Shown: piece by piece, positions 32,593 through 42,273 of the stretch
Layout of the letters: each line of letters opens with the position of its first letter
Position numbering within the stretch: the stretch's first letter is position 1
From: Methylocystis rosea SV97
GTDB taxonomy: Bacteria > Pseudomonadota > Alphaproteobacteria > Rhizobiales > Beijerinckiaceae
DNA length: 64,000 nucleotides
Direction of reading: 5' to 3'
Assembly: GCF_000372845.1 (NCBI RefSeq)
Contig: NZ_KB889963.1
Location: 1,484,146-1,548,145, forward strand
Position numbers and translations under genes: made by a program
The notes under the pieces: model-generated
The model's database searches: none
The model's input: only the letters and a program-made list of their open reading frames with translations
What the model was told of the DNA's origin: nothing

Positions 32593-33617
32593 CGGCGCAT
32601 TCCGCAATCGGCGCGCCGCTGGTCGTGGCGCATGGCGGGCGACTCGACGCCGCGCGCCGACTCTATCCCAACGCGCCGCAGCCCTGGATAGATCTGTCGA
32701 CGGGCGTCAATCCGCGCGCCTATCCGCTGCCGCCGCTCGCCGATGATGTGTTTACGCGGCTACCCGACGATGACGCTTTCGCCGCGCTCGACAGCGCCGC
32801 GCGCAAGAACTATGGCGCGCCCGCCGGAGCCGACGTCGTTCCAGGCGGCGGCGCGCAAGCCTTCATTCAGATGCTTCCGCGCGTATTCCCGGCCGAACGC
32901 GTCGCGATCCTCGGCTTCACTTACGCCGAGCACGCCGCCTGCTGGGCGGCAATGGGCGCGCAGGTCGATACGGTGGAAACATTGGACGCGCTTGCGAACG
33001 CCGACGTCGGCGTGATTGTCGCTCCCAATAATCCTGACGGACGCACCGTTGAGCCGCAGGATATTTTATCCGCCGCCACGCAGATGTCGCAACGCGGCCG
33101 TCTGCTGATCGTCGATGAATCCTTCATGGATTTCACCCCGGAACGCAGCGTCGCGCGTTTCACGCATAACGACGGCCTCCTTGTGCTGCGCTCCTTCGGC
33201 AAGGCTTACGGGCTTCCCGGATTGCGGCTCGGCTTCGCGCTCTGTTCGCGTGCACGCGGGGCGAAGCTGCGCGCCGCGCTCGGGCCATGGGCCGTGTCCG
33301 GTCCAGCGCTCGCCATCGGCGCTCGCGCGCTTGCAGATGACGTATGGCGCGCGAACGCCGCGCGAGCCAGCGCGGGCGACGCTGCGCGCCTCGACGCGCT
33401 TTTAACGCAGGCCGGTTGTCACATCATGGGCGGAACGACGCTGTTTCGGCTGGCGGCGCATCCGCAGGCCTCTCGCTGGTCCGCGCATCTTGCCGCGCGG
33501 GGGATATTGACCCGAGCCTTCGCCGAAAGGCCAAACTGGCTGCGGTTCGGTCTGCCGCCAAATGAGCCCGCCTGGGCGCGGCTCGCCGCGGCGCTGGAGA
33601 GCGTCGATGGCGACTGA
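32589..33617 (+). CDS. cobC: CobC/CobD-like PLP enzyme (threonine-phosphate decarboxylase family)
   Basis: A 342-aa fold-type I PLP protein starting with GTG at 32589, whose GTGA overlaps the cobQ stop. Motifs are [13 protein letters not shown] and [17 protein letters not shown] (the typical CobC opening), [33 protein letters not shown] and [16 protein letters not shown] (Schiff-base Lys). Members make the aminopropanol-phosphate arm of cobalamin from threonine phosphate. The motif set and place in the cob run support CobC. It overlaps bluB by 11 bp. Confidence 0.88.
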   Translation: MTAHSAIGAPLVVAHGGRLDAARRLYPNAPQPWIDLSTGVNPRAYPLPPLADDVFTRLPDDDAFAALDSAARKNYGAPAGADVVPGGGAQAFIQMLPRVFPAERVAILGFTYAEHAACWAAMGAQVDTVETLDALANADVGVIVAPNNPDGRTVEPQDILSAATQMSQRGRLLIVDESFMDFTPERSVARFTHNDGLLVLRSFGKAYGLPGLRLGFALCSRARGAKLRAALGPWAVSGPALAIGARALADDVWRANAARASAGDAARLDALLTQAGCHIMGGTTLFRLAAHPQASRWSAHLAARGILTRAFAERPNWLRFGLPPNEPAWARLAAALESVDGD

Positions 33618-34332
33618 GGCGCCGAACAAGCCGGACGAGAAGCCAGCGGAGCTGGCGCCCGCCGCGCCCTTCAGCGAGGCCGAGCGCGCGGCGATCTATC
33701 GCGTCATCCACGCGCGCCGCGACGTGCGTGACGAATTCCTTCCCGAAGACGTGCCGCGCGACGTTCTGCTGCGCATCCTCGACGCGGCCCATCATGCGCC
33801 CTCCGTCGGCTTCATGCAGCCCTGGAACTTCATCGTCATCCGGGACGTCGAGAAACGGCGCGCCGCCTATGCGGCCTTTCAGCGCGCCTGCGAAGCCGAG
33901 GAGCAGGCGCTGGAGCCGGAGCGTCGCTCGCTCTATCGCAGCCTCAAGCTGCAGGGCATCGTGAAGGCGCCGCTCAATATCTGCGTCACCTGCGATCGCG
34001 CGCGGTTCGGCGCGACCGGGCTCGGACGCACGCAGCAGCCCGACACCGATATTCTGAGCACCGCCTGCGCTGTTCAAAATCTATGGCTTGCGGCGCGCGC
34101 CGAAGGCGTCGGCGTCGGCTGGGTGAGCATCGTCAAGGATGCCGATCTGCGCCAGATCTTTAAAATTCCTAAAGAGATAGCCATCGTGGCCTATCTCTGC
34201 GTCGGCTATGTCGCGCAGGCCTATAAGCTGCCGGAGCTCGAAGCGAAACGCTGGGCCTCGCGTCTGCCTTTGGAGAATCTGATCTTCGAGGACAGCTGGG
34301 GAGAACTGGTCGCTTCCACAAACCCGCCTTAA
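33607..34332 (+). CDS. bluB: 5,6-dimethylbenzimidazole synthase
   Basis: A 241-aa flavin-destructase of the nitroreductase fold. IHARRDVRDEFLPEDV, AAHHAPSVGFMQPWNFIVI (the SVG-MQPW segment is diagnostic), KLQGIVKAPLNICVTCDR, LGRTQQPDTDILSTACAVQN and EGVGVGWVSIVKDADL match BluB. It converts reduced FMN with oxygen to the lower ligand of B12, so this operon makes oxygen-dependent DMB, as expected in an aerobe. ATG 33607 lies within the end of cobC. It is the last gene of the cobK-cobQ-cobC-bluB run. Confidence 0.93.
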   Translation: MATEAPNKPDEKPAELAPAAPFSEAERAAIYRVIHARRDVRDEFLPEDVPRDVLLRILDAAHHAPSVGFMQPWNFIVIRDVEKRRAAYAAFQRACEAEEQALEPERRSLYRSLKLQGIVKAPLNICVTCDRARFGATGLGRTQQPDTDILSTACAVQNLWLAARAEGVGVGWVSIVKDADLRQIFKIPKEIAIVAYLCVGYVAQAYKLPELEAKRWASRLPLENLIFEDSWGELVASTNPP

Positions 34333-34480
34333 ATAACTGAAAGGCTGAGCCCGGCTTCCCTGTGGACTCCTATCGCCAACGTGTTAGCCTCACTCATCTT
34401 TTGGCGTGATGTTAAGGGTTGGCGCGTTAGGACTTCCAGGATAGTCGAAGCTCCATCTCGGGGGCGTCGGAGACGCGAAC

Positions 34481-34768
34481 ATGGCGCCGGTTAATATGGA
34501 ACAGCTGTTCGACAAAGACTTCCCCCTCGCCAACAACACCATTCTCACCGTCACGGAAGTGCCAGACTGCGAAGAGCAGCTGCTGAAATTGTTCGAACGC
34601 GCCATGCTTCGAGGTTTCGACAGTCACGCGCGGCTCACGCAGATCCAGCTGCCGATGGAGCGGTTTCCCGATCTCGATTCCAAGTTCTGGCACGTCCCGA
34701 TCGAGGATTGCGGCGCGGCCCAGGTGCTGCGCTTCTTCTTCGCGGCGCCACAACCGCCGGCGCACTGA
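34481..34768 (+). CDS. Small conserved-looking hypothetical protein
   Basis: A 95-aa ORF with GC-rich third positions and GGAG 11 bp before ATG 34481. The protein (MAPVNMEQLFDKDFPLANNT, then ILTVTEVPDCEEQLLKLFER, ending RFFFAAPQPPAH) has no recognised motif and no signal or membrane segment. An ORF of similar length lies on the opposite strand (34427-34780), but the codon pattern favours the plus strand. It ends 2 bp before the RND operon's last stop codon, converging with it. Confidence 0.5.
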   Translation: MAPVNMEQLFDKDFPLANNTILTVTEVPDCEEQLLKLFERAMLRGFDSHARLTQIQLPMERFPDLDSKFWHVPIEDCGAAQVLRFFFAAPQPPAH

Positions 34769-34769
34769 G

Positions 34770-37700
34770 CTAAGCTCCACTGACCTTTAAGGGCGTGACC
34801 CGCGCTTGCGCGGGCGCGGCCGGCTTCTCGCGCCGAAGCTTGCTCATCAACAGATAGATCACCGGCGTCGTGTAGAGCGTCAGCGCCTGGCTGAGCAGCA
34901 ATCCGCCGATGATGGTGATGCCAAGCGGGCGTCGCAGCTCGGCGCCGATCCCGGTGGCAAAAGCCAGCGGCAGCGCGCCGAAGGTCGCCGCAAGCGTCGT
35001 CATGAGAATTGGACGGAAGCGTTCGCGCGCCGCAGCGAGCGCGGCGTCATGCACGGACATGCCGCTGTCGCGCTCCGCCTGCAAGGCAAAGTCGACGAGC
35101 ATGATGCCGTTCTTCTTGACGATGCCGATCAGCAGCAAAATGCCGATGAAAGCGATGATGGTGAATTCGACGTTGAATAGTTCGAGCGACAGCAGCGCGC
35201 CCAGGCCTGCCGAGGGCAGCGTCGAGATGATCGTGATCGGATGGACGAGGCTTTCGTAAAGAATGCCAAGAATAATGTACACCGAAAGCAGAGCGGCGAG
35301 GATCAGCACCGCCATTCCCGCCGCCACCTTGCGGAAATCCGCGACGTCGCCGGCGAATTCGGCGCGCAGGCCGCCCGGCGGATTGAGTTCGGCGATCGCC
35401 AATTCGATCGCCGCGACGGTGGCGTCGAGACTGTAGCCTGGCGCGACATTGTAGGAGATGGTCGTCGCCGGCACGACGCCCTGATGATGAACGACAAGAG
35501 GCATCGAGCTGCGCTCGATATGGGCCATCGCGGTGAGCGGAATCTGCTGGCCGGTTACAGAGGAGACATAAATGCCGGCGAGGTCGCGAATGTCCCGCTG
35601 ACGTTCGAGCGGCGTCTCATAGATCACGCGGTACTGGTTGCGCTGGGTATAGACGATTGCATCTTGTCTCTGGCCGAAAGCGCTGTTCAGCGCCGCGTCG
35701 ATTGCGGCGATCTGCACATTCATTCGCGAGGCGGCGTTGCGATCGATGACGACCTTGGCGCGCAGCCCGCCGCGCTCCTGATCGGAGGCCACGTCGATGA
35801 GCTCGGGCGCCTGCTTCAGGCGCTCCAGCACCTTGTCGCGCCACGTCTCGAGAATTTCGATCGACGGACTCGACAGCGTGAACTGATATTGCGACTTGCT
35901 CAGCCTTCCGCCCGTTCGCAGATCCTGAGACGGCACCATGAACACGCTGAGGCCCGGAATTTTCGCGAATTCGCCGCGCAGGCGCGCGATCACCTCTTTG
36001 CTCGATGCGCGCCGTTCGTCTGCCGGCTTCAAGGCGACGAACAGCCGGCCTTGATTCGTCGAGGCGGTCAGGCTGCTGGCGCCGATGAATGAGCCGACAT
36101 TGGCGACGTCGGGATCGGCGACCAGCACGTCGGAGGCGAGCCGCTGCAAACGCGCCATCTCCGTGAAAGACACGTCGCCCGCCGCCTCGGTCGTTCCATT
36201 GATCAGACCAATGTCGTCTTGCGGCAGGCTGCCCTTGGGGATCGTCTGGTAGAGACGCACCGTCCAGCCGATCGAGAGGATCACGACGAACAGCGTGGCC
36301 CATGGATGATTGATCACCGGCCGCAGGCTGCGCGCGTAAAGATCGACAATACGATCGAGACTGCCTTCGATAAGCCGGTCGAAGCGCGAAGGCGCCCTTT
36401 CCCGAGGCGCCGGCAGGCGCGCGCAGACCATCGGCGTCACGGTCAGGGAGACGACCGTCGAGATCGCAATGGCGAAGGTCAGCGTCCAGGAAAATTCGCG
36501 CAGCAGCCGGCCCATCACGCCTTCCATGAAAAGAAGCGGAATGAAGACGGCGACGAGCGACAGGCTGATTGAAACGACGGTGAAGCCGATCTGCTTGGAG
36601 CCGACCAGCGCCGCCTCGATGCGACTGAGACCGCGCTCGGCGTTGCTTTGAATATTTTCGATCATGACAATGGCGTCGTCGACGACGAAGCCGACCGAGA
36701 TCGTCAGCGCCATCAGCGACAGATTGTCGATCGAGAAGCCCGCAACCCACATCGCGGCGCAGGTGCCGACCAGAGAGAGAGGCACGGTGATGCCGGCGGC
36801 GATGACGGGCGTCGCGCGGCGCAAAAACACATAGACGACCATCATCACCAGAAAGACGGAGATCGCCAGCGTCCGCTGAATGTCGTGAATGCTGGCGCGA
36901 ATGGTCTGGGTGCGGTCGGCAAGCACATCGATCTTGACGCCGCTCGGGATCCACTCCTGAAATTGCGGCATCATCGCTTTGATCTGATCGACCGTCTCGA
37001 TCACATTGGCGTTTGGCTGCTTGGTGACGATAAGAAGAACGGCCGGCTTGCCATTGAACCAGCCGGCGGCGTTGCGGTTTTTGACGCCGAGCTCGACCGT
37101 GGCGACGTCGCCGAGCTTGACCACCACCCCGCCGCGCGCTGCGATGACGATGTTGCGATAGTCTTCGGGCGTCGACAGCTGATCGGTAGTCGCGAGCGTG
37201 ATCTCCCGCGTATTGCCGCCGAGCGCCCCTACGGCGGAATGCGCGTTGGCGGCGTTGAGCGCGTTGGCGACGGCGTCGACGCCAAGCCCCATGGCGGCGA
37301 GACGCGCGCTATCGACCTGGACGCGGATCGCCGGCTGCTCGGCGCCCGCGAGGCGCGCCTCGGCGACGCCTGGGATCTGGGAAATCCGCTGCGCGATCAC
37401 GGAATCGGCCGCATCGAAAATCGCGCTCGTCGGCAATGTGTCGGAGGTCATCGCCAGCACGAGCACGGGCATGCTCGACTGGCTCGCCTTTCGATAGACG
37501 GGCGCCATCGGCAGATCTGAGGGAAGATCGGTGATGGAGGCGTTGATCGCCGCCTGAACGTCGCGCGCCGCCGCGTCCAGCGGCCGTGATATGTCGAATT
37601 GCGCGATGATCTGCGTCGAGCCAAGCGAATTCGCCGATGTCAGCTCGTTTAGGCCGGCGATGCTGGACAGGCGCCGTTCGAGCGGCGCCGCGACGGACGC

Positions 37701-37880
37701 CGCCATGGTTTGCGGATCGGCGCCGGGCCGCAGCGCGGAAATGCCGATAATCGGAAAATCCACCGCGGGCAGGCTCGCCACCGGCAGGAAAAAATAAGCG
37801 ACGGCGCCGACGAGGAAGAGCGCGCTGGCGAGCAGCGTCGTCGCGACCGGCCGCCTGATGAAGGGCGCGGAGACATTCAC
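34770..37880 (-). CDS. RND multidrug efflux permease (MdtC-like)
   Basis: A 1036-aa inner-membrane RND transporter of the HAE1/MdtBC type. It starts MNVSAPFIRRPVATTLLASA (GTG codon) with the usual first helix. It has the repeated helix pattern with GFVVDDAIVMIENIQ (helix 4 Asp pair for proton flow), GIVKKNGIMLVDFALQAERD in the second half, and a closing GGLLLSQALTLYTTPVIYLL. Together with the preceding paralogue it probably forms an MdtB2C-like heteromer. It is last in the leftward operon and overlaps the previous gene by 4 bp. Substrates cannot be read from sequence. Confidence 0.9.
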   Translation of the reverse strand: MNVSAPFIRRPVATTLLASALFLVGAVAYFFLPVASLPAVDFPIIGISALRPGADPQTMAASVAAPLERRLSSIAGLNELTSANSLGSTQIIAQFDISRPLDAAARDVQAAINASITDLPSDLPMAPVYRKASQSSMPVLVLAMTSDTLPTSAIFDAADSVIAQRISQIPGVAEARLAGAEQPAIRVQVDSARLAAMGLGVDAVANALNAANAHSAVGALGGNTREITLATTDQLSTPEDYRNIVIAARGGVVVKLGDVATVELGVKNRNAAGWFNGKPAVLLIVTKQPNANVIETVDQIKAMMPQFQEWIPSGVKIDVLADRTQTIRASIHDIQRTLAISVFLVMMVVYVFLRRATPVIAAGITVPLSLVGTCAAMWVAGFSIDNLSLMALTISVGFVVDDAIVMIENIQSNAERGLSRIEAALVGSKQIGFTVVSISLSLVAVFIPLLFMEGVMGRLLREFSWTLTFAIAISTVVSLTVTPMVCARLPAPRERAPSRFDRLIEGSLDRIVDLYARSLRPVINHPWATLFVVILSIGWTVRLYQTIPKGSLPQDDIGLINGTTEAAGDVSFTEMARLQRLASDVLVADPDVANVGSFIGASSLTASTNQGRLFVALKPADERRASSKEVIARLRGEFAKIPGLSVFMVPSQDLRTGGRLSKSQYQFTLSSPSIEILETWRDKVLERLKQAPELIDVASDQERGGLRAKVVIDRNAASRMNVQIAAIDAALNSAFGQRQDAIVYTQRNQYRVIYETPLERQRDIRDLAGIYVSSVTGQQIPLTAMAHIERSSMPLVVHHQGVVPATTISYNVAPGYSLDATVAAIELAIAELNPPGGLRAEFAGDVADFRKVAAGMAVLILAALLSVYIILGILYESLVHPITIISTLPSAGLGALLSLELFNVEFTIIAFIGILLLIGIVKKNGIMLVDFALQAERDSGMSVHDAALAAARERFRPILMTTLAATFGALPLAFATGIGAELRRPLGITIIGGLLLSQALTLYTTPVIYLLMSKLRREKPAAPAQARVTPLKVSGA

Positions 37881-40800
37881 TCGGCGGCCTCCCGGGTCGG
37901 CGGCTTCGGCAGTTCGCCGACCGGCTCAAACTCCTTCTCGGCGACCGGCGGCTCGGCCGGCGGCGAAAGCCGCACGCGCAGCCGCTCGACGGCGAGATAG
38001 ATGACCGGCGTCGTGTACAGCGTCAGCGCCTGTGAGAGCAGCAGGCCGCCGATGATCGCGACGCCTAGCGGAATGCGCAACTCGCTGCCCGGCCCATGCG
38101 AGAGCGCGAGCGGCAGCGCGCCAAAGAGCGCGGCAAGCGTCGTCATCATGATGGGACGGAAGCGCAGATGGCAGGCGCGCACGATCGCGTCACGCGCCGA
38201 GAGTCCGTCGTCGCGCTCGGCGTCCAGCGCGAAGTCGATCATCATGATCGCATTCTTCTTGACGATGCCCATCAGCAGAACGACGCCGATCAGCGCGACG
38301 ATGGACATCTCAATTCGAAATAACAGAAGCGCGACCAATGCGCCGACGCCCGCCGAGGGCAGAGTCGTCAAAACGGTGAAAGGATGGGCGAAGCTCTCGT
38401 AGAGAACGCCGAGCACGACATAGATCGACACGACCGCCGCAAGTATGAGCCAGGGCTCGCTCGCCAGCGACTTGTTGAATTCGGCGGCGTCGGCGCTGAA
38501 TACGCCGAGGATCGACGACGGCATGCCGATCGCGGCCTCGGCTTTGGCGATCATTTTCACCGCATCGCCAAGCGCATAGCCATCCGCAAGATCGAAGCTG
38601 ATCGTCGACGCCGGAAATTGGTCCTCATGCGCGACGGTCAGCGGCGCCGAGAGGTTCTCCAGCCTCACGAAGCTCGCAAGCGGCGTCTGCGGTCCGCCGC
38701 CAAGCGGCGCGACATAGAGCTTTTCCAGAGCCGACGGGTCGCGTTGATATTGCGCGGCGGCTTCGAGAATGACGCGGTACTGGTTCGATTGCGTGTAGAT
38801 TGTCGAGATCTGCCGCTGTCCGAAGGCGTCGTTGAGCACGTCATCGACCATCTGCGCGGTGATGCCGAGCCGCCCCATCTTCTCCCGGTCGATGCGCATA
38901 AGCGTGCGCAGGCCGCCGTCCTGCGTTTCGGCGGCGACATTGCGCAACCCTGGGGTCTCGCGCAGGCTGTCGAGCAATCGATTCGACCAGGTCAGCAATT
39001 CCTCGCGGTCGGGGGAGGTCAGCGTATACTGATACTGAGACCGGCTCGGCCGCGTCGTGATCTGGATGTCTTGCACCGGCTGGACGTACAGCGCGACGCC
39101 AGGGAGTTTTTGCCCTGCGGCCTTCAGCCGGTCCGCAATCTTTTCAGCATTCTCGTGGCGCTCGCTATGCGGGCGCAGCATCACGGTGAGCCGCGCCACA
39201 TTGGTCGTCGCATTGAGCGGCCCGACGCCGAGCACGGACGTCACCGCCCTGACGTCCGGGTCTCGGCGGAACTCCTCGGATATCTTCGCCTGCAGCGCCG
39301 TCATTTTGTCGAAGGACGCGTCCGCTGAGGCCTCAAGAACCACCGACAGCACGCCGGTGTCCTGCCGCGGCAGGAAGCCTTTGGGAATCACAACATAGAG
39401 CGCGACGGTGAGCGCGAGAGTCGCGACGGTGATCGCGAGCATGAGCTTCTCGCGCTTGAGCGCCCAGTCGAGCGACACGTAATAACCGCGGTCGAGCGCA
39501 AGCGAAAGCGTCTCCAAGCGGGAGGGGCCCCGCGGCGGCGCAAGACGCAGCAGGACCGCGCAGAGCATCGGCGTCAGGGTCAGCGAGATCACCGCCGAGA
39601 CGACGACGGCGATCGTCAAGGTCAGCGCGAATTCGCTGAACATCCGCCCGACAATGCCGGTCATGAACAGCAGCGGTATAAAGACGGCGATAAGCGAGAC
39701 GGTGAGCGATACGACCGTGAAGCTGATTTGGCGCGCCCCGTCGAGCGCGGCCTGACGCGGCGCTTTGCCTTCCTCAATATTGCGCACGATGTTCTCGATC
39801 ATCACGATCGCGTCGTCGACGATGAAACCGGTGCCGATGGTCAGCGCCATCAGCGACAGATTGTCGAGCGAGAAGCCCGCCGCCCACATGATCGAGAAGG
39901 TGGCGATGATCGAGAGCGGCAGGCTGACGCCGGCGATGATCGTCGCCCGCCAGCTGCGCAGAAACATCAACACGACGAGCACGACGAGCGCCGCGGCGAT
40001 GACGAGCGTCAGCTGAACCTCGAAAATCGAGGCCCGGATCGTCACGGTCCGGTCATTGACGATCTCAAGAGACATGCCAGCGGGAAGCGCCCGCTGAATT
40101 TGCGGCAGCTCCTTCTTCACCAACTCGACGGTATTGATGATATTGGCGCCGGGCTGTCGCAGCACGTCGAGAACGACCGTCTGCTCGCCATTGTGCCAGC
40201 CGCCGACGCGCGAGTTCTCGAGCCCATCGACCACCTGCGCAACGTCGCGAAGCGCCACCGGCGCGCCATTGCGCCACGTGACGATGATGTCATTGTATTG
40301 ACTAGCGCGCAGAATCTGGTCGTTGGCGTCGAGGGTATAGGACTGCCGCCTGCCGTCGAGCGAACCCTTGGCGCCGGCGACGTTCGCCGCGGCGATGGCG
40401 AGGCGCAGCTCCTCCATGCCGATGCGATTGGCGGCGAGCCGGCCGAGATCGGCCTGGATGCGCACGGCGGGGCGGACGCCGCCCTGCACCGACACGCGCC
40501 CGACGCCTGTGACCTGCGAGAGCTGCGGCGCGATCAAGGTGTCGGCCCGATCGCTCAAATCGCGCAGCGTGGCGGTCTTCGAGCGCAGCGTCAGCGTCAG
40601 GACCGGGGTATCGGCGGGGTTCACCTTGGCGTAGACCGGCGGATAGGGAAGGTTGCGGGGCAGCGTCGAGGCGGCCGCGTTGATCGCCGCTTGAATGTCT
40701 TGCGCGGCCGCGTCGATGTCGCGATCAAGGTCGAACTGCAGCGTGATCTGCGAAAGCCCGAACGAGCTTTGCGACGACATGCTGGTCAGGGACGGAATCT

Positions 40801-41017
40801 GGCCAAACTGCCGTTCGAGCGACGCTGTCACCAGTGAGGCGATTGTGTCAGGGTTGGCGCCCGGAAGCTGCGTCGTCACCTGGATCGTGGGAAAGTCGAC
40901 CTGCGGCAACGGCGAGACGGGAAGCCGCAGATAGCCCATCACGCCAAACAGCAGCACGGCGAACGCCAAGAGCGACGTCGCCACCGGCCGATGGATGAAG
41001 GGCGCCGAAACGTTCAT
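37877..41017 (-). CDS. RND multidrug efflux permease (MdtB-like)
   Basis: A 1046-aa RND permease, paralogue of the next gene. It begins MNVSAPFIHRPVATSLLAFA and carries GTGFIVDDAIVMIENIVRNI (Asp pair in helix 4), GIVKKNAIMMIDFALDAERD and the same C-terminal GGLLLSQALTLYTTPVIYLA. Two unequal permeases in tandem, followed by no separate regulator, match mdtB-mdtC organisation. Both ends overlap neighbours by 4 bp, so the operon is translated as a coupled set. Confidence 0.9.
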   Translation of the reverse strand: MNVSAPFIHRPVATSLLAFAVLLFGVMGYLRLPVSPLPQVDFPTIQVTTQLPGANPDTIASLVTASLERQFGQIPSLTSMSSQSSFGLSQITLQFDLDRDIDAAAQDIQAAINAAASTLPRNLPYPPVYAKVNPADTPVLTLTLRSKTATLRDLSDRADTLIAPQLSQVTGVGRVSVQGGVRPAVRIQADLGRLAANRIGMEELRLAIAAANVAGAKGSLDGRRQSYTLDANDQILRASQYNDIIVTWRNGAPVALRDVAQVVDGLENSRVGGWHNGEQTVVLDVLRQPGANIINTVELVKKELPQIQRALPAGMSLEIVNDRTVTIRASIFEVQLTLVIAAALVVLVVLMFLRSWRATIIAGVSLPLSIIATFSIMWAAGFSLDNLSLMALTIGTGFIVDDAIVMIENIVRNIEEGKAPRQAALDGARQISFTVVSLTVSLIAVFIPLLFMTGIVGRMFSEFALTLTIAVVVSAVISLTLTPMLCAVLLRLAPPRGPSRLETLSLALDRGYYVSLDWALKREKLMLAITVATLALTVALYVVIPKGFLPRQDTGVLSVVLEASADASFDKMTALQAKISEEFRRDPDVRAVTSVLGVGPLNATTNVARLTVMLRPHSERHENAEKIADRLKAAGQKLPGVALYVQPVQDIQITTRPSRSQYQYTLTSPDREELLTWSNRLLDSLRETPGLRNVAAETQDGGLRTLMRIDREKMGRLGITAQMVDDVLNDAFGQRQISTIYTQSNQYRVILEAAAQYQRDPSALEKLYVAPLGGGPQTPLASFVRLENLSAPLTVAHEDQFPASTISFDLADGYALGDAVKMIAKAEAAIGMPSSILGVFSADAAEFNKSLASEPWLILAAVVSIYVVLGVLYESFAHPFTVLTTLPSAGVGALVALLLFRIEMSIVALIGVVLLMGIVKKNAIMMIDFALDAERDDGLSARDAIVRACHLRFRPIMMTTLAALFGALPLALSHGPGSELRIPLGVAIIGGLLLSQALTLYTTPVIYLAVERLRVRLSPPAEPPVAEKEFEPVGELPKPPTREAAE

Positions 41018-42273
41018 CTTCTTGTTCGATTACCTCGCATCGCAGGCGCAGGCGCTTCGCTGGGCGCGCTGCGCCGGTCTTCGGCGCCAGGGTCGTTTTT
41101 TTCGGCGTTGGCGGTTTCCGGCGCATTCATGACGCGCACTTTCGCGCCATCCGACAGCCGCGAAAAGCCGCTTGTGATCAAGACGTCGCTGGGCTCGAGC
41201 CCCGAAGTGACAACGGCGATCGTCTCATCTTGCCGGCCTGTCGTCACCGGGCGCATCGTGGCGACGTTATCGGGCCCCACGACATAGACGAAGGCGCCGC
41301 TCGGCCCGCGCTGCACAGCCTGACTCGGCGCAACGAGGACGTTCTTCATCGTGTCGAGAATCAGCCGCACATTGACGAACTGGCCGGGCCAGAGCGCCAG
41401 GTTCGGATTGGCGAAGGTCGCTTTCAAACGCACCGTGCCTGTCTGCTGGTCGATCTGATTGTCGATGACGGTCAGCTCGCCGATTTCGATCGGCGTGGCG
41501 TTGTCCGGACCAAGCGCCGAAACCTTGGCCTTTCCTTGAGCCTTCTGCACCGCTGGCAACGCCTGCTGAGGCAAGGTGAACACAACATAGATCGGCTTCA
41601 GTTGCGTGATGACGACAATGCCGGTCTGGTCGGAGGCGTGCAGGATATTGCCGACGTCGACGAGGCGGATGCCGACGCGCCCGTCAATCGGCGAACGGAT
41701 CGTCGCATAGTCCAGCGTGGTTTTGGCGTTGTCGATCGCCGCTTTGTCGGCGCGCACCAGCGCTTCAAGCTGGGCGACGGACGCCTTTTGAGTGGCGTGT
41801 TGCTGCTTCGAGGCGTAGGCGCCGACGAGAAGTCTTTCGTAGCGCGCGAGATCGACGCGAGCGTTGGCGAGATTAGCTTCGTCCTGCGCTCTTTTGGCCA
41901 CCGCCTGATCATACTGCGCTTGATACAGCGCCGGATCAATTTCGGCCAAAATGTCGCCTTTGCGGACGTCCTGTCCCTCCGTGAAGGCGAGGCGCATCAG
42001 CCTCCCGTCCACCTGCGTGCGGATCGTCACCGTGTTCAGCGCCTGTACCGTGCCGACGGCGTCAATGGTCACGGGCACGTCGTCGAGACGCGCCTTCGTG
42101 GCGGTGACGGTGACGGTCCCTTCGCTGCGCCCGCCGCCGGAACGCCCGGCGACCGGGCCCTGGTCCTTGGCGGCGAAGCCAGGAAGCCTGCCCGTCTGAT
42201 ACGCCCACGCAAGGGCGCCGGCGAGCGCGAGCGCGCCGACCGCAAGCAGCACCCTTCGGCTGATGCGGCTCAT
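41014..42273 (-). CDS. RND efflux periplasmic adaptor (MdtA/MFP family)
   Basis: A 419-aa membrane-fusion protein. An N-terminal anchor (RRVLLAVGALALAGALAWAY) is followed by the lipoyl half-motif VQALNTVTIRTQVDGRLMRL and EGQDVRKGDILAEIDPALYQ. An alpha-helical hairpin with YERLLVGAYASKQQ, then TIRSPIDGRVGIRLVDVGNI and the beta-barrel domain (LTVIDNQIDQQTGTVRLKAT) follow. It links the permeases to the outer-membrane channel. ATG 42273 forms ATGA with the stop of the upstream gene. The earlier in-frame TTG is less likely. Confidence 0.92.
   Translation of the reverse strand: MSRISRRVLLAVGALALAGALAWAYQTGRLPGFAAKDQGPVAGRSGGGRSEGTVTVTATKARLDDVPVTIDAVGTVQALNTVTIRTQVDGRLMRLAFTEGQDVRKGDILAEIDPALYQAQYDQAVAKRAQDEANLANARVDLARYERLLVGAYASKQQHATQKASVAQLEALVRADKAAIDNAKTTLDYATIRSPIDGRVGIRLVDVGNILHASDQTGIVVITQLKPIYVVFTLPQQALPAVQKAQGKAKVSALGPDNATPIEIGELTVIDNQIDQQTGTVRLKATFANPNLALWPGQFVNVRLILDTMKNVLVAPSQAVQRGPSGAFVYVVGPDNVATMRPVTTGRQDETIAVVTSGLEPSDVLITSGFSRLSDGAKVRVMNAPETANAEKNDPGAEDRRSAPSEAPAPAMRGNRTRR

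Noticed and set aside
34427..34780. 117-codon frame opposite the small gene at 34481
   Set aside because: The plus-strand ORF has the better codon pattern and a ribosome binding site. Not certain, since neither has a known family.
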